Source of the DNA: RGIG4097 sp045613765
Lineage (GTDB): Bacteria; Bacillota; Clostridia; Christensenellales; CAG-917
Assembly: GCA_045613765.1 (NCBI GenBank)
Contig: JAZLBO010000024.1
Coordinates: forward strand, 1-18,972
Direction: 5' to 3'
Length of the DNA: 18,972 nt
Shown here: piece by piece, positions 1 through 7,548 of the stretch
How the letters are laid out: every line of letters starts with the position of its first letter
Numbering within the stretch: the stretch's first letter is position 1
Position numbers and translations under genes: made by a program
Notes under the pieces: model-generated
What the model saw: only the letters and a program-made list of their open reading frames with translations
What the model was told of the DNA's origin: nothing
Database searches by the model: none

Positions 1-2082
1 TTCAAGGACAAAATAGGCATTTGCGTAATCTTTGCCTACGGCAACGGGGTTTGTGTATACTGCACTTGCGTAGCCTTGAATACTGCCTTTGATTGTAGAC
101 GTTGTGCCGTTGACAATGCCTGCAAGGGTGTTGAGATGTGCCTGTGAGCTGATTATGTAAGGGTTGGTTTCGCTACCCCACGCGCCTGTGCCGTTTGCAC
201 GTTTGCCAAATTCAAGTGCACCTGTCCAATTTGCAGTGAGAGTTATTGTTTGAGAATCGCCGTCTGCAATATTGTCTTGTCCTGCAGAGAGCAATGTTTC
301 AACTTGAGTGGTTGTGAAATATCCACCTTTTCCAAAGGTGATGCCTGATACTGACCAGTATGTGAAGAAGTTGTCTGCAATTTGGTCAAACGTGCTATTT
401 GTGTCTTGTGCTTGACCTATGTTGTTGATTGTCAAGCCAGTTTGTGTGGGAACTGAGCCTACACCACCATTGACATTGTAAACAACGGCGAATTCAATAG
501 GTTGCCATATTGCATAAAGTTCAACCGAGTCACTATTTGAATATTGTGTAAAGTTGTACACGGTATCGCCGTATGCATCATAAGTTATATCGTTGTTTCG
601 GTCTTCCCAACCTGCCAAATAATAGCCCAATGGGTTGGCAAATCCACTCCAAGCACCTGTTGGTGTCTTTTGGATCAATGATGCTTGGTCGGCAGAGCCG
701 ATAATATCCATAGAGGTTGCAGTATTGGTGTTGGCATATCTTGTGACAGTGCTTGCCGTGGACAAGTTGTTGTGATATTTCAACATAAACAACTCTTCCC
801 AGTTGACTGTCAACGTGACGTCTGCCAATGTTGTTGCTTGATATGTTGCCGTGACGCCGTTTGTCACGATTGTTGCATTGGTTGTTGCAGTATAGCCAGC
901 AATGCCATATCCTTCACGTGTGATTACGTCGTTGATGTTGAGACCATTGATTGTTGAAGGAACTGTAAGATTTGCACCAAGTTCAGTAACTGCGCCTGCT
1001 ATACTTACAGTTTGATTTGTTTCTGATGAAACAAGATTAAGTGTTCCAGCAGAAACAGTATGAGTGAATGTATTTGTTCTGCCGACGTGGTCGGTAAGTG
1101 TGACCGTATATGTGCCGGCCTTTTTAAGAGAACAAGTAAAATCTTTTGTATCTGAGGAGAAGGAATATCCCGTTGTTTTTCCAGAGTTGAGTGTGTTTGT
1201 GGCAAGTGGTTTGCTTGCATCTTGGCTTGAAGGTGCATAATATGTATCTGTTTTGCCATCGGGGTCCTTGATTGCAACTGAACGCAAACCGACACCTGAG
1301 TCACGTGCCACAATTGTTGTACCTGATGAACCGTTGTTTTTAGGATCTGTACTATCGGTTGTGCTCATGCCTATGGTAATACCACCATTGACAACCTCTG
1401 CTTTTACAGTTTTTGCACTAGACAACCAACCACCGTCATCTGTGACAAAGTTAAGTCTGGTATAAAAGTGAAATATGCCACCTGATTGTGTCATGTTTGC
1501 TTTTGAAACAGCAAAATTTGAAACTGTAACATAGTCAGGACCAAGTGTGCTGTTTGACGATTTATATGTACTACCAATTTGTGTGCCGTTCTTTGTTTTA
1601 AAGAAGGAAACTTGGATTTCATTTTCACTTGCGTGTTCTTCAAGAGCAACAGATGTTGTAACGGAAAGATATCCGTTGAGAAGAGCATAGTAGGCGCTAT
1701 CCGTGAAAGTAACATACCAACCGTAAGCATAGTCCGTGCCAGCAGATGAACTTGTCCAACCATTTGTGACATTGCTATTTCCACCAGGGTCTGAGTCACC
1801 AGTAATCAAGGTTGTTGTGCCAGATTTATATGTACTGAAGTTGCCACCAACACCCTTTGAGTTGACAGTACCCACCCTAGTGACACCACCATTTTGCTCG
1901 CCATAGCCGGACAATGCAGAAGAATATTCTGATGCCTGTGCAATTTCTTCAAGCGTGTCTGTACCTACGCACGCGAATAAAAAAAGCGAAAGAAGTACGC
2001 CAAAAATCATCACCTTTGTGGTGATGGCCATCACTTTCTTAGTGAAACTGTTTGTCCTTGGGGTAAACCTTGAGTTCTTCAT
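1..2082 (-). CDS. Large predicted surface lipoprotein with InlB-like and GLUG-like repeats, partial (C-terminus beyond left edge)
   Basis: Open for 694 codons from ATG at 2082 to base 1 with no stop, so the C-terminus is missing. The start follows a GGTGA ribosome-binding-like sequence. A basic N-terminus (MKNSRFTPRT) and a hydrophobic segment at residues 24-37 end in LFAC with Cys38. This resembles a lipoprotein signal, although Phe at -2 is not classical. The rest is Ser/Thr/Gly/Asn-rich and beta-like. A PKD/Ig-like stretch (TYTVTLTDHVGR) lies near residues 318-340. A segment near 490-525 (GYYLAGWEDRNND ... VELYAIW) matches the Listeria-Bacteroides (InlB B-type) repeat pattern, with a related ANW-ending segment further on. 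The last part (GAWGSETNPYIISSQAHLN, then LAGIVNG) looks like the lead-in to GLUG-type repeats. The family suggests adhesion or cell-surface display; the ligand is unknown. No convincing promoter was seen upstream. Confidence 0.85.
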   Translation of the reverse strand, partial: MKNSRFTPRTNSFTKKVMAITTKVMIFGVLLSLFLFACVGTDTLEEIAQASEYSSALSGYGEQNGGVTRVGTVNSKGVGGNFSTYKSGTTTLITGDSDPGGNSNVTNGWTSSSAGTDYAYGWYVTFTDSAYYALLNGYLSVTTSVALEEHASENEIQVSFFKTKNGTQIGSTYKSSNSTLGPDYVTVSNFAVSKANMTQSGGIFHFYTRLNFVTDDGGWLSSAKTVKAEVVNGGITIGMSTTDSTDPKNNGSSGTTIVARDSGVGLRSVAIKDPDGKTDTYYAPSSQDASKPLATNTLNSGKTTGYSFSSDTKDFTCSLKKAGTYTVTLTDHVGRTNTFTHTVSAGTLNLVSSETNQTVSIAGAVTELGANLTVPSTINGLNINDVITREGYGIAGYTATTNATIVTNGVTATYQATTLADVTLTVNWEELFMLKYHNNLSTASTVTRYANTNTATSMDIIGSADQASLIQKTPTGAWSGFANPLGYYLAGWEDRNNDITYDAYGDTVYNFTQYSNSDSVELYAIWQPIEFAVVYNVNGGVGSVPTQTGLTINNIGQAQDTNSTFDQIADNFFTYWSVSGITFGKGGYFTTTQVETLLSAGQDNIADGDSQTITLTANWTGALEFGKRANGTGAWGSETNPYIISSQAHLNTLAGIVNGTTSTIKGSIQGYASAVYTNPVAVGKDYANAYFVLE

Positions 2083-2138
2083 ATAGTCACCATAGTGTCA
2101 TAGTCGCCTATGACCTGAATTAAAATTCTTTTGTTTTC

Positions 2139-2158
2139 GGGAGATTCGTGAATCTCCC
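2139..2158. repeat. Perfect 20-bp palindrome upstream of the lipoprotein gene
   Basis: GGGAGATTC-GT-GAATCTCCC is a perfect inverted repeat. The overlapping bases 2156-2167 (CCCC-TACA-GGGG) form a second small hairpin. The pair lies about 57 bp upstream of the lipoprotein start. There is no T-run, so it is not a standard terminator; it may be an intergenic repeat or part of the gene's 5' leader. Confidence 0.6.
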
Positions 2159-2297
2159 CTACAGGGGTGTATGAGTCATAACGCTACATAATTTCAATCC
2201 GTTTTCAACGTCGAGTCGATTTTGTTTTTGGATCTCATTTGTTCGTTGGTATGAGTTTGAGTTTTGTTGTTGGTGGGATGCTCTTGCACCCACGTTT

Positions 2298-2348
2298 TGC
2301 CTCCATCTTTGAGGGAGGTGGCACGGCTTGTCCGTGACGGAAGGAGTT
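2298..2348. repeat. 51-bp exact direct repeat, copy 1
   Basis: The 51 bases from TGCCTCCATC to GGAAGGAGTT recur without any difference at 2439-2489. Each copy folds into two hairpins: CCTCC...GGAGG and CACGG-CTTG...CCGTG. The sequence is GC-richer than its surroundings and has no supported reading frame. It looks like one unit of a dispersed intergenic palindromic repeat. Confidence 0.8.
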
Positions 2349-2369
2349 GTTGTTTCGCACTCTCCTTTC

Positions 2370-2409
2370 GTCATTGCCTTTACAATGACACCTTCCTCCC
2401 GGAGGAAGG
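2370..2409. repeat. Two adjacent perfect hairpins between the 51-bp repeats
   Basis: GTCATTG-CCTTTA-CAATGAC (2370-2389) is followed directly by CCTTCCTCC-C-GGAGGAAGG (2391-2409). Together with the flanking repeats they make a nearly continuous run of inverted repeats. Confidence 0.65.
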
Positions 2410-2438
2410 CTCTATGTGGAGTTTGTCTTGTCCTTTTA

Positions 2439-2489
2439 TGCCTCCATCTTTGAGGGAGGTGGCACGGCTTGTCCGTGACGGAAGGAGTT
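2439..2489. repeat. 51-bp exact direct repeat, copy 2
   Basis: Identical to 2298-2348 over all 51 bases, 141 bp further on and in the same orientation; identity stops abruptly on both sides. Identity in non-coding DNA points to recent duplication or active homogenisation. Confidence 0.8.
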
Positions 2490-2502
2490 TCTTTTTCCTT
2501 TC

Positions 2503-2541
2503 CCCCACGATGTATAGTCCGTTACACCGTGGGGATTTTTT
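2503..2541 (+). terminator. Terminator-like hairpin with T-run
   Basis: CCCCACG (2503-2509) pairs with CGTGGGG (2528-2534). TGTA/TACA pairs extend the stem inside after one mismatch, and ATTTTTT follows. It has the form of an intrinsic terminator on the plus strand, but no plus-strand gene precedes it, so it may be the end module of the repeat cluster. Confidence 0.45.
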
Positions 2542-3146
2542 GAGAGAGAATTTTCATTTCTAAAACTATTTTATATTATATATACAATTTTGACAAGACT
2601 TTTATTGGAACTTTTTTTGCATTAGTCTTGAAAAAAGTCGGTTTTTTGCCATATTAAACGGCATTTTAGGGCAAAATTGCCCGCTTTCTGCACCCCATAC
2701 AAGATGATATATATTGCCATTTTCAAGGCACTTGACAGACAAAAACATCATAAATCGACGCAATCTCCATTTAGGGTAAAATTTGGGGTAAAAACTCCAA
2801 AAATGTGCAAAAAAACCACCTTTTTCAAGGGGTAAATGGTATTTTATCAAAAATTGACATCCTTTTTGACAAAACACACAAAAAAGCCCAAAAACCTATG
2901 TTTTTTCAAGGGAAAATGAAAACGGCAGTGATTTTTCTGCCGTTTTTGTCAATTTTTGTTTGAACAATTTTTGTCGCCACACCTATGAAAATTTGGCAAA
3001 ATTTCAACCACCCAGAATTACGTCATTTTGCGCCCTGCTCCACCACCAAAAAAATTTTTTCAAATAAATCAAAATTTTTTCAATTTTTTGCCAATTTTTC
3101 ATTTTCAACGGAAAAAACACACCTTTTCCAAGGGGAAAAAAGAAAA
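2542..3146. other. AT-rich non-coding stretch
   Basis: No reading frame here looks like a real protein; the longest candidates are short and low-complexity. It holds a GGGCAA-AA-TTGCCC palindrome (2668-2681), a strong hairpin at 2919-2946, and three occurrences of a TTTTC(A/C)AAGGG motif near 2823, 2904 and 3124. Long A and T runs dominate. Confidence 0.6.
2919..2946. terminator. Bidirectional terminator-like hairpin
   Basis: AAAACGGCAG (2919-2928) and CTGCCGTTTT (2937-2946) form a perfect 10-bp stem around an 8-nt loop. An A-run on one side and a T-run on the other allow intrinsic termination in both directions. It may stop transcription leaving the ABC exporter operon and its downstream elements. 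Confidence 0.6.
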
Positions 3147-3190
3147 TCCCACGGACATGCGCGTACTTGTCGTACGTGAGAACTGCTCTC
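3147..3190 (-). repeat. Fragment of the structured 3' element (tip region only)
   Basis: CCCACGGA...CGTAC-TTGT-CGTACGTGAG resembles the central arm of the full copy at 3360-3488 (CCCACGGA...CATAC-TTGGC-GTATGTGAC). The closing CGTGGG arm and the outer inverted termini are not recognisable, so this looks like a relic. Confidence 0.4.
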
Positions 3191-3200
3191 TTTTCTAAAA

Positions 3201-3326
3201 TAAAAACGCAATAAATCGATACAGAATGAGAAAGGGGCGCTTGCTCAAAAACCCAGCGTACACGTAGTACGTGATTTGAGAGCAAGTGCCCCTGACAAAA
3301 TTATACACTCAATAGCCAAGATTTTG
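3201..3326 (-). repeat. Degenerate copy of the structured 3' element
   Basis: It starts TAAAAACGCAATAAAT and ends near CTCAATAGCCAAGATTTTG, which align with the ends of the intact copies (TAAAACTGCGATATTTAG and CGCTAAATAGCGCAGTTTT). The length, about 126 bp, also matches. The central hairpin is strong: GGGGCGCTTGCTC (3234-3246) pairs with GAGCAAGTGCCCC (3280-3292) over 13 positions with one G-T wobble, enclosing CGTAC-ACGTA-GTACG (3257-3271). The outer termini have diverged. Confidence 0.5.
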
Positions 3327-3351
3327 TTAGATTTCGGTGCAAACTTATTCA

Positions 3352-3488
3352 AGAACGTGTAAAAACTGCGATCATTTAGATGCATATCGAGAAAAGAAAA
3401 AGCCCACGGATAGGAGCATACTTGGCGTATGTGACTACTCGTGGGATTTGTACTTGCCGAAGATAGGCGCTAAATAGCGCAGTTTTTA
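3352..3488 (-). repeat. Structured 3' element, intact copy A, abutting the ABC gene stop codon
   Basis: The inverted termini are TAAAAACTGCGATCATTTAG (3360-3379) and CTAAATAGCGCAGTTTTTA (3470-3488). They pair except for one C-T mismatch and one bulged G. The last three bases are the TAA stop codon of the ABC gene. Read on the minus strand the order is: terminus with a local hairpin (GCGCTATTTAGCGC), CTTCGGCA linker, hairpin CCCACG...CGTGGG capped by CATACGCCAAGTATG, pyrimidine-rich spacer, CATCTAAAT, then CGCAGTTTTTA. Similarity to copy B (13216-13349) extends about 8 bases beyond the distal terminus (AGAACGTG). It could act as a terminator, a 3'-UTR RNA or a small mobile element. Confidence 0.7.
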
Positions 3489-5447
3489 ATCAAGTTCGAA
3501 GGCGCCAGTATACAACTGATAATACCTACCCTTCTCTGCTATAAGTTGATCGTGATTGCCTCTTTCAATGATTTCGCCGTGTTCAAGGACGAGAATCATA
3601 TCGGCATTGCGCACGGTGGACAATCTGTGGGCGATTACAAAGACTGTACGACCCTGCATAAGTTGATCCATGCCTTGCTCGATAAGTTTTTCAGTGCGAG
3701 TGTCGATACTGCTTGTTGCTTCGTCAAGGATAAGCACAGGGGGATTGGCGACTGCTGCTCTTGCGATTGCAAGAAGTTGTCTTTGACCTTGACTGAGATT
3801 TGCGCCATCTCCAGAGAGCATTGTGTCATAACCTTGGGGCAAGTGAGAGATAAAGTAGTGGGCATTGGCAAGTTTTGCTGCATTTTCCACTTCTTCGTCT
3901 GTTGCATCCAACTTTCCAAATCGTATATTGTCACGGACTGTGCCTGTGAACAAGTGTGTGTCTTGGAGCACCATCGCCATTGAGTGACGAAGGTCATCTT
4001 TCTTGATTTTGGTGATGTTGATATTATCGTATCTTATCTTGCCGTCATTGATGTCATAGAAACGGTTGATAAGGTTTGTGATGGTTGTTTTGCCTGCGCC
4101 CGTTGAACCGACAAGAGCAATCTTTTGACCGGGTTTTGCCTCGAGATTGATGTTTTTAAGGACGGTTTTTTCGGGAACGTAACCAAAGGTTACGTTTTCA
4201 AACTCAACTTCCCCCTGCCACTTGACGTATGTGGTTGTGTCGTCTGCCTTATGGTAGTGCTTCCATGCCCATGTGCCTGTATACTCGGGACATTCAATGA
4301 TATTGCCATCTTCGTCTTCTCTTGCATTGACGAGAGTGACGTAGCCTTCATCTTCTTCGGGTGTTTGGTCAAGAAGGTTGAAGATACGTTCTGCGCCTGC
4401 GAGAGCCATCATAATGCCGTTGATTTGTTGTGCCATTTGTGAGATGGGGGCGTTGAATTGTCTTGAGTATTGCAAGAAGGAAACAAGTCCACCCCAAGTC
4501 ATACCAAGGAAACCACTTGATGCCATAATTGTGCCCAGCACTGCTGTCATTGCATAGTTGACGTATCCAAGGTTGCCCATAATAGGCATAAGGACGTTGG
4601 CGTATGTGTGTGCTTTGCGTGCTGCATAGTGCAATGCGCCGTTGCGAGTGTCGAAATCTGCCTTTTCTTGTTCTTCATGACAGAAGACTTTGACAACTTT
4701 CAAACCTTCAATATGTTCTTCAACAAAGCCGTTGAGTGCGCCGATTTCCTTTTGTTGATTCATAAAGTGCTTTCCACTCTTGCCTGCAATAAACTTTGTG
4801 ATAAGGGTTGCAACGACGATAAGCACGATTATGCAGAGTGTCAACACGGGGGAAATGATCATCATCATAATGAAGATGCCGATGACGGTCAAGAAGTTGG
4901 ATATGATTGTGGGCAATGCACCAGACAACAATTCACGCAAGGTGTCCGTATCGTTGGTGTAAAGGCTCATCAATTCCCCGTGGGTGTGGGTGTCAAAGTA
5001 TCTAATGGGCAAGCGTTGCAATGTGACAAAGATTTCGTCACGGACGTTTTGCAATACTTTGGAACTGATATACATAATTGAATAGTTGTACAAGTACTGC
5101 ATACTTGCGCCCAACACGTATATGGTGGCGAGAATTGCAACTATGCCACCAAAGTCTGCCATTGTCACTTCTGCTGCACGGGCTGCGTAAGATGCCGTTG
5201 TGATGACACCTGCTTTGTATGCAAGGGGCAAGATATAACCGTCTGTGATATAGCCAAGAAGATATGTGCCACCAACATTGCAAAGGACGTGACCAATAAG
5301 GCACATTGCTGTGAAAACAAGTCTTGCCTTGTAGGGTTTGAGATATGCAAGAACTCTCTTTAATGTCTTGCCGGGGTTTTGGGCTTTCATGCCCTTGCCT
5401 TTCTTCATCATAGGGGCTTCGGGTTTATTTTTCTTCATTTTAGCCAT
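3486..5447 (-). CDS. ABC exporter half-transporter, canonical nucleotide-binding subunit
   Basis: A 653-residue fused membrane/ATPase half-transporter. A basic cytoplasmic N-terminus precedes a six-helix type I exporter domain. The ATPase domain has Walker A GSTGAGKTT (447-455), Q-loop Gln495, signature LSQGQ (551-555), Walker B LILDEATSS with catalytic Glu576, and H-loop His607, so this subunit should hydrolyse ATP. Between the two domains lies an acidic and aromatic insert of about 45 residues (VTLVNAREDEDG ... TGTWAWKHYHK), as in related clostridial exporters. ATG at 5447 is preferred because a G-rich Shine-Dalgarno run precedes it. GTG at 5456, overlapping the upstream TGA, is an alternative that adds three residues. 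It pairs with the gene at 5453-7288. The substrate (drug, lipid or peptide) cannot be told from sequence. Confidence 0.93.
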   Translation of the reverse strand: MAKMKKNKPEAPMMKKGKGMKAQNPGKTLKRVLAYLKPYKARLVFTAMCLIGHVLCNVGGTYLLGYITDGYILPLAYKAGVITTASYAARAAEVTMADFGGIVAILATIYVLGASMQYLYNYSIMYISSKVLQNVRDEIFVTLQRLPIRYFDTHTHGELMSLYTNDTDTLRELLSGALPTIISNFLTVIGIFIMMMIISPVLTLCIIVLIVVATLITKFIAGKSGKHFMNQQKEIGALNGFVEEHIEGLKVVKVFCHEEQEKADFDTRNGALHYAARKAHTYANVLMPIMGNLGYVNYAMTAVLGTIMASSGFLGMTWGGLVSFLQYSRQFNAPISQMAQQINGIMMALAGAERIFNLLDQTPEEDEGYVTLVNAREDEDGNIIECPEYTGTWAWKHYHKADDTTTYVKWQGEVEFENVTFGYVPEKTVLKNINLEAKPGQKIALVGSTGAGKTTITNLINRFYDINDGKIRYDNINITKIKKDDLRHSMAMVLQDTHLFTGTVRDNIRFGKLDATDEEVENAAKLANAHYFISHLPQGYDTMLSGDGANLSQGQRQLLAIARAAVANPPVLILDEATSSIDTRTEKLIEQGMDQLMQGRTVFVIAHRLSTVRNADMILVLEHGEIIERGNHDQLIAEKGRYYQLYTGAFELD

Positions 5448-5452
5448 CGATT

Positions 5453-7288
5453 TCACCCCCCTTTTTGAGAATTGTAAATATCTTGATAAATGGGATTTGA
5501 TGCAATGAGTTCTTGGTGTGAGCCAATTGCCTCAATCTTGCCATTATTCATAATAATGATGCGATCTGCATCTTCCACAGATGCAATTCTTTGTGCAATG
5601 ATAAGCACTGTTGTATCTGCAAATTCTTCCTTAAGACCTGCTCTAATTGAGGCGTCTGTTGCAGTGTCAACTGCAGAGGTAGAATCGTCCAATATCATCA
5701 CTTTTGGACGTTTAAGTAACGCTCTTGCTATTGTCAACCTTTGTTTTTGTCCACCAGACACGTTGACGCCACCTTGACCGAGTTCGGTTTCATAGCCATC
5801 GGGGAAGGACATAATGAAGTCATGTGCTTGTGCAACTTTGGTGGCATGGATCATTTCTTCTTCGGTTGCATCGGGGTTGCCCCACAAGAGATTTTCACGG
5901 ATTGTGCCACTGAAAAGAACGTTCTTTTGAAGCACCATACCCACTGCATTTCTCAAGTTTTCAAGTTTGTATTCCTTGACGTTGACGCCACCAACTTTCA
6001 CTTCTCCACTGAAGGTGTCATAAAGACGAGGGATAAGTTGGACAAGGGTTGTTTTTGCACTGCCTGTGCCACCGATAATACCAATGGTTTCGCCACTTTT
6101 GATATGCAAATCAATGTTTTCAAGGTTGAGAACATCAGGATTTTTGCTGTATGAAAAATCAACGTCACAGAAGTCAATACTGCCGTCTGCAGGGATAATA
6201 TCCTTTGAGTTTTCGTTGTCTGCGATATCAATGACTTCGTCAAAGATTTCACTGATACGTTGCATTGATGCTCTTGACAAAACAACGTTGATAAGTATGA
6301 TTGCCACCATCATAAGTGACATCATAATTTGCATTACGTAGTTGAGGAAGGCACTAAGATCGCCAACTGCCATATCGCCCTTGATGATGTTGTTGCCACC
6401 AAACCAGATGATTGAGATGATGCAAGCGTACACCAAAATATTCATAAGGGGGAAGGCTGTGACCATAACTTTTTCTGCAGAAAGTTGAAGTTTTTGGACG
6501 GTTGCACTGACCTTTGTAAACTTCTCTATTTCGTGGTCTTCTCTCACAAATGCTTTGACTGCACGGACACCGATAAGGTTTTCTTGGGTGGTTTCATTGA
6601 GTTGGTCATACTTTTTGAGCATCTTTTCAAAGCGAGGGAACACTATGCTTATGCCCAAAATCAAGCCAAATGCCAAGATGGGCATTGCCACTGCAAATGA
6701 AATTGACAACTCGGGTTGGATGAGAATTGCCATTGTAAGAGCAAGTGACAACATCAAAGGTGCACGGACAAGGGTACGGATGATCATCATATATGCAAAT
6801 TGAATATTGTTGACGTCCGTTGTAAGTCTTGTGACGATACTTGCCGTGTTGTAGTTGTCAAGGTTGCTGAAACTGAATTGTTCTATTTTATAGAACAATT
6901 TTTGGCGAATTTTCATACCAAAGCCTGTTGATGCTTGGGCTGCAAATTTGCCTGACAATGCGCCACACACCAATGCCAAAATGGCAAAGACCAACATAAT
7001 TGCACCACATATCAATATAAAGTGAATTCTGTTGCCAACTGTGAAAATGGGTGTGTTTGCCCCTGCAAGTTCAAGACGGAAAGTGAATTCTGTTGCCTTT
7101 TCATCCATGCCAACGTTGAGGATTTGGCTCATTACCACGGGGATAAAGACGTCAAATACAACTTCGATGGCAACCAACAATGCTGTGAGGATTGAAGGCG
7201 TCTTGTAGTCCTTGACACAAGACAAAAACTCGCCCATAGCAAATTTGCTGATCTTCTTCTTTTCCTTTTTGATTTTTTCTTTTTTCAT
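5453..7288 (-). CDS. ABC exporter half-transporter, degenerate nucleotide-binding subunit
   Basis: A 611-residue type I ABC exporter half. Walker A is GGTGSAKTT (406-414), with Ala where Gly is usual. The signature is VSGGQ (510-514). Walker B reads LDDSTS, so the catalytic Glu is Asp535, and the H-loop His is replaced by Gln566 (IAQRIAS). This is the known pattern of heterodimeric exporters (TM287/TM288, BmrC/BmrD), where one ATP site is degenerate. It is first in the operon, and the second gene begins at or just past its TGA. The start at 7288 follows AAAGGA; an in-frame ATG at 7342 would add an unlikely 18-residue extension within the leader. Confidence 0.93.
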   Translation of the reverse strand: MKKEKIKKEKKKISKFAMGEFLSCVKDYKTPSILTALLVAIEVVFDVFIPVVMSQILNVGMDEKATEFTFRLELAGANTPIFTVGNRIHFILICGAIMLVFAILALVCGALSGKFAAQASTGFGMKIRQKLFYKIEQFSFSNLDNYNTASIVTRLTTDVNNIQFAYMMIIRTLVRAPLMLSLALTMAILIQPELSISFAVAMPILAFGLILGISIVFPRFEKMLKKYDQLNETTQENLIGVRAVKAFVREDHEIEKFTKVSATVQKLQLSAEKVMVTAFPLMNILVYACIISIIWFGGNNIIKGDMAVGDLSAFLNYVMQIMMSLMMVAIILINVVLSRASMQRISEIFDEVIDIADNENSKDIIPADGSIDFCDVDFSYSKNPDVLNLENIDLHIKSGETIGIIGGTGSAKTTLVQLIPRLYDTFSGEVKVGGVNVKEYKLENLRNAVGMVLQKNVLFSGTIRENLLWGNPDATEEEMIHATKVAQAHDFIMSFPDGYETELGQGGVNVSGGQKQRLTIARALLKRPKVMILDDSTSAVDTATDASIRAGLKEEFADTTVLIIAQRIASVEDADRIIIMNNGKIEAIGSHQELIASNPIYQDIYNSQKGG

Positions 7289-7367
7289 ATTGTCCTTTGC
7301 GCGATTGCGCCAAATATAATTATCCACTGATTTTGGGTGCATTACACCCCATTTTATACAATAAATA

Positions 7368-7396
7368 AGTATATCACAGGTTTGTGCCTCAGTCCA
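7368..7396 (-). promoter_or_regulatory. Sigma-A-like promoter of the ABC exporter operon
   Basis: On the minus strand, TGGACT (-35) is followed by a 17-bp spacer and TATACT (-10), giving a leader of about 70 nt before the start at 7288. It lies back to back with the typA promoter. Confidence 0.55.
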
Positions 7397-7450
7397 CTTT
7401 ATGACCCAAAAAAATTATTTTAATAATTTTATAAATACGCTTTATTATAT

Positions 7451-7480
7451 TTGCCAAAGGGATGGATTTTGTGCTATCAT
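7451..7480 (+). promoter_or_regulatory. Sigma-A-like promoter of typA
   Basis: TTGCCA (-35), an 18-bp spacer and TATCAT (-10), each hexamer one base from consensus. The transcript should start near 7487. That start falls inside the upstream in-frame extension beginning at 7462, which argues against that extension being translated. Confidence 0.6.
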
Positions 7481-7548
7481 ACGCAAGAATTATCAACTAT
7501 GGCACATATTTGAAGAATTTTCTTCAAAAAAGACGAAAAAAGGACACT

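Noticed and set aside
2264..2563. Plus-strand reading frame across the 51-bp repeats
   Set aside because: Its sequence is made from the two repeat units (the same peptide appears twice), and it has no ribosome binding site and no protein-like pattern.
2602..2877. Minus-strand reading frame of 91 codons
   Set aside because: Low-complexity Phe/Lys-rich translation of AT-rich DNA, with no clear ribosome binding site or recognisable domain.
3004..3285. Minus-strand reading frame of 93 codons
   Set aside because: It runs through the degenerate structured element and poly-A/T tracts; a chance frame.
3360..3488. Classical MITE with a TA target duplication
   Set aside because: Not accepted as the sole explanation: sequence shared between copies continues past the distal terminus, and removing a TA duplication leaves TAC instead of the stop. 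Kept as one hypothesis in the findings.
4608..5081. Long plus-strand frame antisense to the ABC exporter
   Set aside because: His/Cys/Asp-rich mirror translation of a well-supported gene, with no independent start signals.
7289..7342. Extended start of the first ABC gene
   Set aside because: It adds 18 residues without family support; ATG at 7288 has AAAGGA in front.
7462..7548. N-terminal extension of typA
   Set aside because: It lies upstream of the predicted transcript start and of a good ribosome binding site at 7549; TypA proteins begin close to the NVAIIAHVDHGKT motif.
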